The position numbers were made by a program, and so were the translations under genes. A stretch of DNA of 35,516 nucleotides. It comes from Alectryocaccomicrobium faecavium (lineage in GTDB: Bacteria > Bacillota > Clostridia > Christensenellales > Aristaeellaceae). Position 1 is the stretch's first letter. Each line of letters opens with the position of its first letter. The notes under the pieces were generated by a model that ran no database searches, had not been told where the DNA came from, and was given only the letters and a program-made list of their open reading frames with translations. Shown in pieces: positions 1-8,870 of this stretch. Location of the stretch: the NCBI GenBank assembly GCA_018713425.1, contig DVOT01000127.1, forward strand, positions 1 to 35,516, written 5' to 3'.

Positions 1-20
1 TTTGGCGGGGTGTGGTTTTC

Positions 21-49
21 ATTATACGGAAATTTAACCGAAATGTCAA
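21..49 (-). promoter_or_regulatory. Consensus sigma-A promoter reading off the left edge
   Basis: On the minus strand the sequence shows TTGACA (44-49), a 17-nt spacer and TATAAT (21-26), a perfect housekeeping promoter. It points leftward, so it must serve a gene outside the window. The rest of bases 1-157 holds no convincing gene. Confidence 0.7.
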
Positions 50-157
50 GCGTAAAACCGTGGCAAGAGATTGAAGTATGGCACAAAATTTGCAGGCGGA
101 CAGAAAAAGCCCAAAATCGCCCGCGAGCGCCGCCGGGTTTGCGCCGGCTTTTCGGAT

Positions 158-186
158 AAAAGGGAGCCGCTGCGTTTTGCAGCGGC
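158..186 (-). terminator. Rho-independent terminator of the ABC importer operon
   Basis: A perfect 8-bp stem (GCCGCTGC / GCAGCGGC, 166-186, loop of 5) is followed on the minus strand by CTCCCTTTTAT. It lies about 35 nt after the stop of the solute-binding protein gene and fits the end of that leftward operon. Confidence 0.6.
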
Positions 187-219
187 CCGCAAATGGGTCG
201 TCCAATGCCTTTGTTGCGG

Positions 220-1803
220 CTACGGGGTGATCCAGGCACGGTCAGCGGCGGCAGGCGGCAACGGGCGCGGTTCCGCAGCGTTGTACTGCTCCACCACCCA
301 GTTCATATCGCCATATTCCGCCACGCCATCCACAAACGCGTCCCATTCGGCGATATCGCGGGTGCCCAGGATAAAGGCCGTGATGTTTTCATTCACATAC
401 GTGGTCACCGCTGTGCGGATCAGGTCGATATCTTCCTGCGTGTAATCATCAAAGATCGGCTCCAGCGCGGGGGTATACGTTTCGTATTCGCCGGACACGA
501 GCTTTTCCGCTGCGACGGTATAAGCCGTATTGATCACATCCTCATTGGCTGCACACAGGGCGTCGCCAATGGCATACGTGGAGCAGAAGGGATCCGTAAA
601 ATACGGGATAATGCGGGCAATGCCATACTTTTCCTTCTTCGTCTCATCGTCCGCGTTCAGATATTCCTCAGTGTAAGCGCGCTTGCCATCGGCATCCACC
701 GTGTAGGTAATGCCCTCTTCGCCCCAATAGTAGTGCTGCGCGTATTCCACAGAGGAAATCAGTTCCAAAATGGCGCAGCAGATTTCCGGATGCTCGGTAT
801 TGGCATTCACAAAATAGATCCAGCCCGTCTGATCCGAGCGATAGTCGGTGTTAATAAACGGTACCGTGTCGCCATGGGTCGGCGGATCCATATACGTGAT
901 GTTCAAGCCGCCCTGCGCCATGCGGTTGGCATCCGTGGCATACGGCCGGGTAAACAGCCAGGATCCACTATAGTACGCCTCATCGCGCATCGCGTCGTCC
1001 CAGGTGAGCATATCGCTAGCGAGGTAGCCCTTCGCATAGGCGTCGGCAATGGCCTGTGTAACTTCCTTAAATTCTTCCGAATACGCGGCGAGCATGAATT
1101 CCCATTCGCCCGTGTCGTAATTGTAGCGGACATTGTCGGGCGTGGCGCCTTTCAGACCAAAGATGGCAGAAAACGTGGCGTAGATTTCGCCCAGACCCCA
1201 GCTATAGATCGGAAGAATGCCATAAACGCCTTCTTCCTGCGGGCACACCACTTCGCAGCATTCCATCATTTCTTCATACGTGGTGGGAACTGCCAGATTG
1301 TACTTATCCAGCAAATCCTGGTTGGCATACCAGCTCTGGCTGATACCATCATAGGTGCAAGTGAAGAACATATACGTCGCGCCATCGCGGTCGTAGCGGG
1401 ACAGATGCGGGAACTGTTCGCGGCGCGCCATGTATTCGGGCATGTATTCCGCATAGTCCAGCAGGTTGAGCGCAATGCCCGTGTCAGCATAGTTGCGGTC
1501 GAAATCGTCCGGATATCGATACATCATGATATCGGGAATATCGCCCGAGCTCATGTAGAGATTGATCAGAGTATCCGTATCGTCGGCAGGGATTTCCGCT
1601 TCGATCTTGATGTTGCCCAGCTTGCCCTTCACCCACTGGCCGAACATGTTGTCCCAATCGTAATCAGAAAAGCTCTGCCAGCCGAGCATCGTGATGGTGA
1701 TCTCATCCCCCTCATAGGGCAGCACGCTCGCGCTCTCCGCAAAGGCTGCCGTGCCCGACAAAAGCAGGGCGAGCGCCAGGATGCAGGTAAACGCTTTCTT
1801 CAT
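220..1803 (-). CDS. Extracellular carbohydrate-binding protein of an ABC importer
   Basis: This 527-residue protein is the substrate-binding component of a sugar ABC importer of the large LplA type that pairs with LplB/YtcP permeases. The start codon follows GGGAGG by 8 nt. Residues 1-22 form a signal peptide (Lys-Lys, a Leu/Ala-rich core, then AFA before Glu), which looks like a signal peptidase I site. There is no lipobox cysteine, although binding proteins in Gram-positive bacteria are usually lipoproteins; the only cysteine in the leader, residue 7, is too early. The mature part is Tyr/Trp-rich, as is common for oligosaccharide binders. It is the last gene of the leftward operon, 68 nt after the second permease. 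The substrate is unknown; the adjacent glycosidase suggests an oligosaccharide. Confidence 0.9.
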   Translation of the reverse strand: MKKAFTCILALALLLSGTAAFAESASVLPYEGDEITITMLGWQSFSDYDWDNMFGQWVKGKLGNIKIEAEIPADDTDTLINLYMSSGDIPDIMMYRYPDDFDRNYADTGIALNLLDYAEYMPEYMARREQFPHLSRYDRDGATYMFFTCTYDGISQSWYANQDLLDKYNLAVPTTYEEMMECCEVVCPQEEGVYGILPIYSWGLGEIYATFSAIFGLKGATPDNVRYNYDTGEWEFMLAAYSEEFKEVTQAIADAYAKGYLASDMLTWDDAMRDEAYYSGSWLFTRPYATDANRMAQGGLNITYMDPPTHGDTVPFINTDYRSDQTGWIYFVNANTEHPEICCAILELISSVEYAQHYYWGEEGITYTVDADGKRAYTEEYLNADDETKKEKYGIARIIPYFTDPFCSTYAIGDALCAANEDVINTAYTVAAEKLVSGEYETYTPALEPIFDDYTQEDIDLIRTAVTTYVNENITAFILGTRDIAEWDAFVDGVAEYGDMNWVVEQYNAAEPRPLPPAAADRAWITP

Positions 1804-1833
1804 GGTTCCAACCTCCCAATTTTTTATTCTCCA

Positions 1834-1850
1834 TTCCGGCAGCGCCGGAA
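1834..1850 (-). promoter_or_regulatory. Intercistronic hairpin between permease and binding-protein genes
   Basis: A perfect 7-bp stem with a 3-nt loop (TTCCGGC / GCCGGAA) sits in the 68-nt gap. No T-run follows it in the direction of transcription, so it is not a standard terminator. Such hairpins often block exonucleases and so set the ratio of binding protein to permease; that role is inferred here. Confidence 0.4.
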
Positions 1851-1871
1851 AAAGATTCGCATTGTCTGCGC

Positions 1872-2750
1872 CTATTCTTTGATGGCGCCGATCATCACGC
1901 CCTTAGCAAAGTACTTTTGCAAAAACGGATACACGCACATGATGGGGATGATGGCCACCAGCACCGCCGCACAGCGCATATTTTGCTCCGTGGCGTTGGC
2001 GTGGATATCGTAGAGCATATTCTGCGTATCAGAATTGAAGGAAACCACGCACAACACCGAGCGCAGATACAGCGTGAAAGGCTTCAGTTCATCCTTGGAA
2101 AGATACAAATAGGGCGTGAACCAATCGTTCCAACGGCCCACCAGGCCGAACAGGCCGAAAGTGGCCAGCAATGCCTTGGACAGGGGCAGTATAATGGTGA
2201 ACAGCACGCGGTAGTGCCCTGCGCCATCGATATACGCTGCCTCGCGCAGCGATTCGGGAATCGAGCGGAAAAACGTGCGAAAAATGATGGTGTTGTAGGC
2301 GCTCACCGCGCCGGGCAGCAGCATCACCCATATGGTGTTGCGCAGGTTCAATTGCACCATCAAATAATACGTGGGCAAAAGGCCGCCGCTGACGAACATG
2401 GTGATCACCATAAAGATGTTCAGTCCCTTTTTCCCTAGGAAATCGCGAACGACAAAGGGGAACGCCGCCAGGCTAGTGAGGAACAGAGAAATGGCCGTGC
2501 CCGCCACGGAATAGAGAATCGTGTTGAAATAATAGCGGGCGATGCCGTCGTCTTCCAGCACCACGCGGAAGGCGTCCAGCGAAATACCGCGCGGGAGCAG
2601 CAGTGGCAAATCGCGCTGAATTTCGGCGGCGCTGGTCAAAGAACAAATGACGCAAAACCAAATCGGATAAATGAACACCGCGCATAGCACAATAAAGAAC
2701 GCCGTGTTCGCAATATCAAACGCGCTCCAGCCACGCTTCGCCTTTTGCAT
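1872..2750 (-). CDS. Sugar ABC transporter permease, YtcP/LplC type
   Basis: This 292-residue inner-membrane permease is one of two half-channels of the importer. It has about six hydrophobic helices and the binding-protein-dependent EAA loop in its second half (EAAYIDGA, then ILPLSKA), which docks the ATPase. The C-terminal GVMIGAIKE is typical of the YtcP/LplC subgroup. The start follows GGAGGGA, and the gene begins 12 nt after the stop of the other permease, so the two are probably translated together. No ATPase gene is present, which is normal for this family, where a shared MsmX-like ATPase encoded elsewhere powers several importers. Confidence 0.92.
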   Translation of the reverse strand: MQKAKRGWSAFDIANTAFFIVLCAVFIYPIWFCVICSLTSAAEIQRDLPLLLPRGISLDAFRVVLEDDGIARYYFNTILYSVAGTAISLFLTSLAAFPFVVRDFLGKKGLNIFMVITMFVSGGLLPTYYLMVQLNLRNTIWVMLLPGAVSAYNTIIFRTFFRSIPESLREAAYIDGAGHYRVLFTIILPLSKALLATFGLFGLVGRWNDWFTPYLYLSKDELKPFTLYLRSVLCVVSFNSDTQNMLYDIHANATEQNMRCAAVLVAIIPIMCVYPFLQKYFAKGVMIGAIKE

Positions 2751-2762
2751 ACAACTCCCTCC

Positions 2763-3710
2763 TTACCACAGGCTGGTGTCGCCCAGCCTGCGCGCCGCGC
2801 AATTGGTGACCGTGAGCAGCACCACGGAGATCACGGTGGTGAACAGCCCCGCCGCCGCGGAATAGCTGTAGCTGTTGCCCTGGATACCCTTGCGATAGGT
2901 ATAGGTGCCCAGCACATCGGCAGTGGCATAGGTTGCTTCGTTGTACATGAGCAGGATCTTGCTCGAATCGCTGCCCACGACGCCTGGGATGGCGAAAATG
3001 AACAAAATGGTGATGGTCGGCAACAGCGAAGGCAGCGTGATGTGCACGGCCTGCTGAAAGCGGCTTGCGCCGTCGATCACGGCGGATTCATACAAGTCCT
3101 GCGAAATGCCCGATATGGCGGCCAGATAGATGATGGAATTGTAGCCCACACCCGTCCACAGGCTGCTGCCGATATACAGCGTGCGGAATGCCGAAGGAAG
3201 CATAAAGGGATTTGTCCAATCAAACCCCATATTCCGTAGCACCGAGGCGATCGGGCCATTGTCCTGGAATAGCAGTTTCATCATGCCGATCACGACGACG
3301 GTGGAGATAAAATACGGCAGATAAGAAATCGTCTGCGTGATTTTCTTAAAGCGCGGAGAACGCATCTCATTGAACAACAGCGCCAGCAATATAGGAGCCG
3401 GGAACGACCACAGCAAATTTAGTACGCCCAGAACCACCGTATTGCGAAACACTCGCGCAAAATACGGATCTGTGATCACTTGCTCAAAATAGCGGTAAAG
3501 CGGCCGCGCCCACGCGCTGTGAAAAAAGCCCAGCGACGGCTTGAACTGCTGAAACGCCATCACAATGCCATACATGGGGATATAGCTGAAAATAAAAATC
3601 AGAACCACCGCGGGCAGAACCATGGTATACAGCGGCCAATTCCTGCGCAAATTCCTCTGGATATACCCGCGTTTCCTGTGGGCCGCCTTGCCGGTTGCTG
3701 CATGGGACAA
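2763..3710 (-). CDS. Sugar ABC transporter permease, LplB/YteP type
   Basis: This 315-residue permease is the partner channel subunit. A basic cytoplasmic N-terminus of about 30 residues precedes the first helix, and the EAA-like loop reads ESAVIDGAS followed by ITLPSLLPT. The reading frame opens with TTG at 3710, placed 8 nt after AGGAGG; the ATG a few bases downstream is in another frame, so a TTG start is the best reading. It is the first gene of the leftward three-gene importer operon. The divergent gene starts at 3984, so the 273 bp between them hold the control signals of both. No clear operator or strong promoter was recognised there. Confidence 0.9.
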   Translation of the reverse strand: MSHAATGKAAHRKRGYIQRNLRRNWPLYTMVLPAVVLIFIFSYIPMYGIVMAFQQFKPSLGFFHSAWARPLYRYFEQVITDPYFARVFRNTVVLGVLNLLWSFPAPILLALLFNEMRSPRFKKITQTISYLPYFISTVVVIGMMKLLFQDNGPIASVLRNMGFDWTNPFMLPSAFRTLYIGSSLWTGVGYNSIIYLAAISGISQDLYESAVIDGASRFQQAVHITLPSLLPTITILFIFAIPGVVGSDSSKILLMYNEATYATADVLGTYTYRKGIQGNSYSYSAAAGLFTTVISVVLLTVTNCAARRLGDTSLW

Positions 3711-3983
3711 GAGCGCTTCCTCCTTTATCCTTATTGTTATTCGATATGTTCAGTCTATCATAATAACCAGGCTTTGTATTTATCCGTGGAAGCCAAGGAT
3801 ATTGTCCAATTGTGCTATCCTTGCGCATTGACCGGGCTGAAAACGGCAAGAACGGACAACATATAAGCGCCAAAAAACAATGACAAAATTCCATCCTTGC
3901 GCTATGATGGTAAGCGGATTTCCACAGGTGATTTTTGCCGCCCGTTTATCATTATTAAATTATAAAGAAAGGACTTTTTTACC
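3711..3983. promoter_or_regulatory. Divergent intergenic region between importer and glycosidase
   Basis: This AT-rich stretch has no convincing gene. It must carry the start signals for the leftward importer operon and the rightward glycosidase gene. TATGAT/TATTAT-like -10 candidates lie near 3755-3765 on the minus strand, and an AT-rich block lies just before the ribosome site of the rightward gene. The AraC regulator encoded at 5999-7093 is the most likely protein to act here, by proximity only. Confidence 0.35.
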
Positions 3984-5975
3984 ATGCACCGATTGCTCAT
4001 CGTCACACGGGAAGAAAGCGACTTCAGCAAGATGCTCCAAGCTTGCTTCGATGCCAGCGTCGTGCCGCCGGATTTTGCCAAAGAAGTGGATTTGGACGCC
4101 TATGACGGTTTTGCCTTACTGGGCGGCACGCGCGAAGAGCCCATCGTTTTGCAGCCGCCGCAGCGCCTGCGGTTGGATGCGCAAATCGGCTTGGGCAAGC
4201 CTTTTTTTGCGGAATACGTGCGCGGTATCCGGCAGGTTGCCCTGCTGGATACCGAATCTACGCGGTTTCAGCGCCCGGTTTTTATGGGCATGGATGCGTG
4301 CCTGGGGGAATTTCCCCGCGGTGATATTTTGGATGAACAGGATAACAATCGTTTAAAGCTCTATCGAGCACTGAATTGCGACCGGCCAATTTTGCAATAT
4401 GTAAAAACGCCAGAGGGCTTTTATACCGTCCGCCATCCAGAAGAACTCGCGGTCGATTCCGGCCAGTTTGCCCTTTGGTTGGATGAACCCAATCTGCTGG
4501 TGTGCGCCTTCCGGCTGTGCAATTGTGTCCGCGCGCGCTTTGCACCGCGCAAAAAATGGATTCAGTTGCTCGAAAATATCGTTCGCTTTTTGGGTGGGGC
4601 GCCGGGGAAAACTGTAGCGCGCGCCATGATGAGCGGCTATTCCCTCTCTGGCGATCCCTCCATAGAAAACGCTTTGCTCCGGGCAGCGGAATGGTTCAAA
4701 AAAGCGAATATGCTGGTTGATTATGAAAATCAACCCTATAGTGTGAAAGAAGGATTGGGTTCCAGCGTGTTCGCGGATGGTGCGCACCCGGTTTCCCATG
4801 AGGTGCGCACAGATTGCGTGGGAGAGTGCGCCTTGATGTATGAATTGCTCTATCAGCATACCGGGCGGCAAAAATACCGCGCTATGGCGGATGGGCTCTA
4901 CCGCATGCCACGGGATATGCAAATTGCGGAAAGCTGCCCGCACCGCGGCATGGTACGCGGTTCGGCCACGGGCTGGTGGGGCGTGAGCTATCAGGATGAT
5001 ACGGCGCGCGGCTTCCTCTTCCCGCTGATGTGGCGCGCGCTGCTTACCGGGGACCGGAGCGATTTGCCCCGCGTGGAACTAACGCTGGATTATCTGGCAA
5101 GCACCACTGGCTCTGATGGTTTGCGAGCGGTGCGCGTGGACTTTTTTGACCAGAACAAGCCGGAAGTGGCCGCAACCGGCCTGCATCGCGAACGCAAAGG
5201 AGATCGTTTGGAAGATGTGAAATGGGCATGGGGCGGTGGCATATCGGGCCGCTATTCGCTGGATGCCCTCCGGCACATGCCTGCGGACGTGCCCAGCGCC
5301 CACTACAATGCCGCTTACCTTGGTGCGCTGTTTATGGGATGGCGCATTTTGGGCAAGCGCATTTATCTGGAAACTGCCCTAAAAGGCATGGACTCCCTGC
5401 TAGCGGAATATCCCTTCACCGCGCGGGAGCACAGTGAAACCGAAGAGCTCGCCCGGCTGCTGATGCCACTAGCGCTGCGCTATTGGGCCACGGAAGAACC
5501 GCAGCACCGGGAATGGATTCATCGCGTTGCGGATGATTTGCAGCGCTTCCGGAGGCCGAGCGGCGCATATGCCGAATGGGACACAGGTTACACAGCCACC
5601 TGCGCCGGCGTGAAAGAAGGCGAATCCAGCGTTCTTTCTGCCAACGGCGATCCCGTCGTCGATTTCTTATACTCCTCCAATTGGTTGCCCATGGGCTATG
5701 CCACGGCCTGGCTCGTGACGGGGGAGGAAAAATTCCACCGCCTGTGGCGAGAGATTTGCGCCTATTGCGCCAGCACGCAAATTCTCAGCGGCAATCCTCT
5801 GCACAATGGCATATGGCCGCGCGCAATTGACGATGAACAAAAAGAAGTTTATGGCGTTCCCAATGATTCCGGCTGGGCGCCTTGGGCTGTGGAAACGGGT
5901 TGGACCATGGCAGAAATTGTTAGTGGTATGTTGTTGGGGCATTTGCCGCGAGAACGCTTCTTGCAGCTGGTATAG
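3984..5975 (+). CDS. Six-hairpin glycosidase-like protein with N-terminal amidotransferase-like domain
   Basis: This 663-residue protein has no signal peptide and is therefore cytoplasmic. Residues from about 230 to the end look like an (alpha/alpha)6-barrel carbohydrate-active enzyme: repeated helical hairpins, many Trp/Tyr/His residues, and loops such as SATGWWGVSYQDD, AHYNAAYLGALFMGWR and SGAYAEWD. The first 220 residues resemble a flavodoxin-like or class I amidotransferase-like fold (LLIVTREE at the start, then DAYDGFALLGGT), but no catalytic Cys-His-Glu set was recognised. The ribosome site AAAGGA lies about 11 nt before the ATG. It is divergent from a sugar importer and next to an AraC regulator, so it probably cleaves the imported sugar. 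The exact glycoside hydrolase family was not recognised. Confidence 0.65.
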   Translation: MHRLLIVTREESDFSKMLQACFDASVVPPDFAKEVDLDAYDGFALLGGTREEPIVLQPPQRLRLDAQIGLGKPFFAEYVRGIRQVALLDTESTRFQRPVFMGMDACLGEFPRGDILDEQDNNRLKLYRALNCDRPILQYVKTPEGFYTVRHPEELAVDSGQFALWLDEPNLLVCAFRLCNCVRARFAPRKKWIQLLENIVRFLGGAPGKTVARAMMSGYSLSGDPSIENALLRAAEWFKKANMLVDYENQPYSVKEGLGSSVFADGAHPVSHEVRTDCVGECALMYELLYQHTGRQKYRAMADGLYRMPRDMQIAESCPHRGMVRGSATGWWGVSYQDDTARGFLFPLMWRALLTGDRSDLPRVELTLDYLASTTGSDGLRAVRVDFFDQNKPEVAATGLHRERKGDRLEDVKWAWGGGISGRYSLDALRHMPADVPSAHYNAAYLGALFMGWRILGKRIYLETALKGMDSLLAEYPFTAREHSETEELARLLMPLALRYWATEEPQHREWIHRVADDLQRFRRPSGAYAEWDTGYTATCAGVKEGESSVLSANGDPVVDFLYSSNWLPMGYATAWLVTGEEKFHRLWREICAYCASTQILSGNPLHNGIWPRAIDDEQKEVYGVPNDSGWAPWAVETGWTMAEIVSGMLLGHLPRERFLQLV

Positions 5976-5998
5976 CAAAAGTGGCCCCTGGTCGGCCG

Positions 5999-7093
5999 CT
6001 ACAGGTGGCCTTCTCGAGGGCTTCTGGGCGCAAATGAGGTGTGCCTGTCCTCCAATGTTCTAACGGAAGAATAGCAGATTCCCTCACAAAAAATGGGGTT
6101 TCCGGTGAAGTCCTTCCCCGGGCCCCTTTCTCCGCTTTGCCCGGCGCGCACGCTGGCATAGAAAGGATCGCCCTGCAAATTGGCCTGATAAGTTTTCTGA
6201 TATTCCTTGGGACTAATGCCAAAACGCTTGCTAAACGCCTTTGAAAAGGCGTGCAACGAGGAATAGCGCAGCGTTTCCGCAATTTCCGTCACGGATAAGC
6301 GTCCCTCTTTGAGCAACGCCGTGGCGCGGTCAAAACGCTGCCGGTCGTAATATTCATAGAGTGTGAGCCCAATTTCCGCGCTGAACAAATGGCTCAGGCG
6401 CGAATAGCTGTAGCGGAACACATCCGCCAAATCGCTCAGCTTCTCGATGGAATCAAAGTTCTTATCAATATAGCGCAAAACTTCTTGCGCCAGCTCCGCG
6501 CTGCCATCCACAACCTGAGAAGCTGAGCGGCGCGGGAACATCATATGCTGCGTTTCGCGGAAGATCCGCATCAAAATTTGCGAAAGATACGCCTCTATGC
6601 TATAGGGAAATAAATCCCTTCTCTCCAAAAGCTCGCTGAAAATCCCCTCAAAAAGCGGCTCCAGTGCGGCGAGGCCTGGCTGAGAAATTTTCACCACCGC
6701 ACCCCGTTCAAACAGCGCCGCCAAACTCCTATATGGTTCCTGTGCATTTAAAAATGTGAAACCCGCATAATAGGTGCGCAGAGGATCGGTATCGCTGGTG
6801 ATTCCATCGTGCAAATCGCCACGCCGGGTGAGGATCACATCGCCCTGAGCCACCGGATACCAGACGCCATTTACGCAATATTTCCCACTGCCAGATTTGA
6901 TATAGCTGATCTCGTGCGCCTGTTGCACATGCTGCCCAATTCGATAGCCCGGCGTTGTGAGGATATCGCCCGCCTGGTGCAAAGAAATGTTTTGCAAATC
7001 GCTCATCTCATCCCCGGCAACGCAATGGTAATCGTAATGATAGCGGGAATATTTGATTTGCGCGGCATTCGGGTTGTCGCAGGGCAAAATCAT
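5999..7093 (-). CDS. AraC-family transcriptional regulator
   Basis: This 364-residue regulator combines an N-terminal cupin-like sensor (about residues 25-130; HEISYIKSGSGKYCVNG and GDVILTRRGDLH are typical) with a C-terminal pair of helix-turn-helix motifs (about 215-310; LADVFRYSYSRLSHLF and VTEIAETLRYSSLHAFSKAF, closing with RFGISPKEYQK). It would sense an intracellular sugar and activate nearby catabolic genes. The start at 7093 follows AGAGGTGAG; a longer open frame upstream has no ribosome site and runs through the promoter. About 60 residues extend beyond the DNA-binding domain, which is longer than usual. It converges with the glycosidase gene, only 23 bp apart, with no clear terminator between them. 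Confidence 0.9.
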   Translation of the reverse strand: MILPCDNPNAAQIKYSRYHYDYHCVAGDEMSDLQNISLHQAGDILTTPGYRIGQHVQQAHEISYIKSGSGKYCVNGVWYPVAQGDVILTRRGDLHDGITSDTDPLRTYYAGFTFLNAQEPYRSLAALFERGAVVKISQPGLAALEPLFEGIFSELLERRDLFPYSIEAYLSQILMRIFRETQHMMFPRRSASQVVDGSAELAQEVLRYIDKNFDSIEKLSDLADVFRYSYSRLSHLFSAEIGLTLYEYYDRQRFDRATALLKEGRLSVTEIAETLRYSSLHAFSKAFSKRFGISPKEYQKTYQANLQGDPFYASVRAGQSGERGPGKDFTGNPIFCEGICYSSVRTLEDRHTSFAPRSPREGHL

Positions 7094-7124
7094 GGCGGCG
7101 CTCACCTCTCTTTTCGCTATCCCT

Positions 7125-7153
7125 ATTGTATCAAATACCGCAAGACAATGCAA
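7125..7153 (-). promoter_or_regulatory. Promoter of the AraC-family gene
   Basis: The minus strand shows TTGCAT (7148-7153), a 17-nt spacer and TACAAT (7125-7130), about 30 nt before the start codon. Confidence 0.55.
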
Positions 7154-7269
7154 GGCCGTTGGAAACAGTTTCTCAATAAGGCAATTTTGCTTATGCTCAA
7201 TTGCTACGCATAGCCTATGAATCCCCTCCGCACAGCTCAAGCGCGCCAGTTTTATTCTTGCGCAAATTA

Positions 7270-7303
7270 GCGGGCCATTGCCGGTTTCCCCGCAATGGCC
7301 CGC
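7270..7303 (-). terminator. Hairpin after the FAD oxidoreductase gene
   Basis: A perfect 11-bp stem (GCGGGCCATTG / CAATGGCCCGC) lies 27 nt after the stop codon. The downstream minus-strand sequence TAATTTGCGC has only a weak U-tract, so it may terminate poorly or simply protect the 3' end. Confidence 0.5.
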
Positions 7304-7329
7304 CAGGATAGCCAAACCGCGCCGCGCGC

Positions 7330-8640
7330 TTAAGTTCCGGCCTGTTCCGCCGCGCCGCCCTGCAAAATCCGCTGAATTTCGCCCACAGGCGCCGCCGAAA
7401 CGGGAATGTTGGCCCGGCTGGCGAGCGCTGCGGCGATGCCGGCCGCCTCCCCCATCGCGACGCATATGGGCATGGCGCGGTAATTGGAATGCGCCATGTG
7501 CGAACCGGAAATGTCCCGCCCGGCCAGCAGCAATCCTTCCACATTTTGCGGCAGCAGGCAACGGTAAGGGATGGTGTAGCTATTGTTCTTGGGAAAATGT
7601 TTTTGCACGCCCGTTTTGTCCAAACCAGCGCCATCGATGTTGTGCACGTCAAAATTGAAGCAGGCGTCTCGCACAATCCAATCCTCAAACACCCGCTTTT
7701 CCAGGATATCCTCCCTGGTGAGCGTATATCTACCGTGAAAATGGCGGGTTTCCCGCACCCCTAAGAGGGACGCCGAGCTGAGCGCGTAGCAATGCTCAAA
7801 CCCAGGCACGTATTCCCGCAAAAACATCACAATGGGCTGGATTTGCGAGCGGCACACTGCCGTGCCCCGCGTGAGATCTTCCGCGCGCAAGCCGTTGATA
7901 TCCGTGCAATTCGTCATATTGCAGGTGATCACGCCCGGCAAGGTCGTTTCATAGAGCAACACATGGCCAGCCGGGTGCGGCAGCTTTTCCCGCGCGAGCG
8001 CCTGCAATTCGCCTTTGGCCGTGTCCACCGTGGTTTCAAAGGAGCCAGGCAAGGGCGCGCGCGCCGTATCCACGCCGCCCACTTTGAACATAATGGTGAC
8101 CGGCTGCATCCCGTGGTCGCCCTCCCTACCCAGGGTAAAGGGAACGTTTGCCCGGGCGGCCACATCGCCATCGCCCGAAGCGTCGATCGCCGTATGCGCC
8201 AAAATGGCCTGGCGGCCGCCCTTGTTTTCGATGATCACGCCCTTGACTGCGTTTCCCTCCATAATGACGTCCACCGCCATGGTATATAGCAAAAGCTGCG
8301 CACCCGCCTCTGCGAGCATTTCCAGGCAGAGCGTTTTCAATTGCTCCGGATCGATGGTGATTGTGCGCTTGCCGCGCAAATCGCCCTCGTTGCGCATGGC
8401 CATGCGGCTGAGAAGCTCCTCATAAAAGTCGCTGCCAACCGACCCGGTAAAGTGGCTCATTAGACCGGATGTGGCAATTCCGCCCACATTCCCCAGCGCT
8501 TCCACAAGGAGCGTTTTCGCGCCCTGGCGCGCGGCGTTGACGGCTGCGGCAAAGCCCGCCGGCCCGGACCCCACCACCAGCACGTCCACGCTATACGCAA
8601 TGGGAATTTGCCGCGGCGCTTCCTGATAAAATTGCTGCAT
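7330..8640 (-). CDS. FAD-dependent oxidoreductase (FAD_oxidored family)
   Basis: This 436-residue flavoprotein has a Rossmann dinucleotide motif near the N-terminus (GSGPAG, residues 24-29, followed by a glutamate at the end of the second strand, LLVEA, and GGIATSGL). A C-terminal FAD-contact segment reads GLLLAGRDISGSHMAHS. Proteins of this type (Pfam FAD_oxidored) are cytoplasmic oxidoreductases of mostly unknown substrate that are frequent next to carbohydrate-use genes in Clostridia. The ATG at 8640 follows GGAGG with good spacing; upstream in-frame ATGs lack ribosome sites. The gene is divergent from a LysR regulator, which often signals control by that regulator. Confidence 0.85.
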   Translation of the reverse strand: MQQFYQEAPRQIPIAYSVDVLVVGSGPAGFAAAVNAARQGAKTLLVEALGNVGGIATSGLMSHFTGSVGSDFYEELLSRMAMRNEGDLRGKRTITIDPEQLKTLCLEMLAEAGAQLLLYTMAVDVIMEGNAVKGVIIENKGGRQAILAHTAIDASGDGDVAARANVPFTLGREGDHGMQPVTIMFKVGGVDTARAPLPGSFETTVDTAKGELQALAREKLPHPAGHVLLYETTLPGVITCNMTNCTDINGLRAEDLTRGTAVCRSQIQPIVMFLREYVPGFEHCYALSSASLLGVRETRHFHGRYTLTREDILEKRVFEDWIVRDACFNFDVHNIDGAGLDKTGVQKHFPKNNSYTIPYRCLLPQNVEGLLLAGRDISGSHMAHSNYRAMPICVAMGEAAGIAAALASRANIPVSAAPVGEIQRILQGGAAEQAGT

Positions 8641-8691
8641 GTTTTTCGCCTCCAAATTTTGCGCATCGGCTATGGCAACCGCGCTTCTCAT

Positions 8692-8715
8692 CTTCCGCAA
8701 ACGGCTATGCGGAAG
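8692..8715 (-). promoter_or_regulatory. Leader hairpin of the FAD oxidoreductase gene
   Basis: A perfect 8-bp stem with an 8-nt loop (CTTCCGCA / TGCGGAAG) lies about 50 nt before the start codon, within the probable leader RNA. TACAAT and TATGAT -10-like boxes lie just upstream near 8740-8750 on the minus strand, but no matching -35 was found. Function is unknown. Confidence 0.35.
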
Positions 8716-8820
8716 GCCTTCTATTATCTGTTTGTATTGTATCATATTTGGCAAGCGCAGCCTGAAGCGCCCCAAAATTTAACCCAACTTTTAAGGGCAA
8801 AATTCAAACCGCGCATTGTC

Positions 8821-8849
8821 TTGCGCAGCGCGCGCACGCATGATACAAT
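8821..8849 (+). promoter_or_regulatory. Promoter of the LysR gene
   Basis: TTGCGC (8821-8826), 17 nt and TACAAT (8844-8849) lie about 20 nt before the start codon. The spacer is nearly all alternating G and C, which is unusual, and LysR autoregulation through this region is likely but not shown. Confidence 0.55.
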
Positions 8850-8870
8850 GGGGTAAAAGGAGGGCGCGCC

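Noticed and set aside
193..2013. Long plus-strand open frame of about 600 codons opposite the importer genes
   Set aside because: It spans two clear minus-strand genes, has no ribosome site and its product is low-complexity (rich in Arg, Ile, His). It is a shadow of GC-rich codon use.
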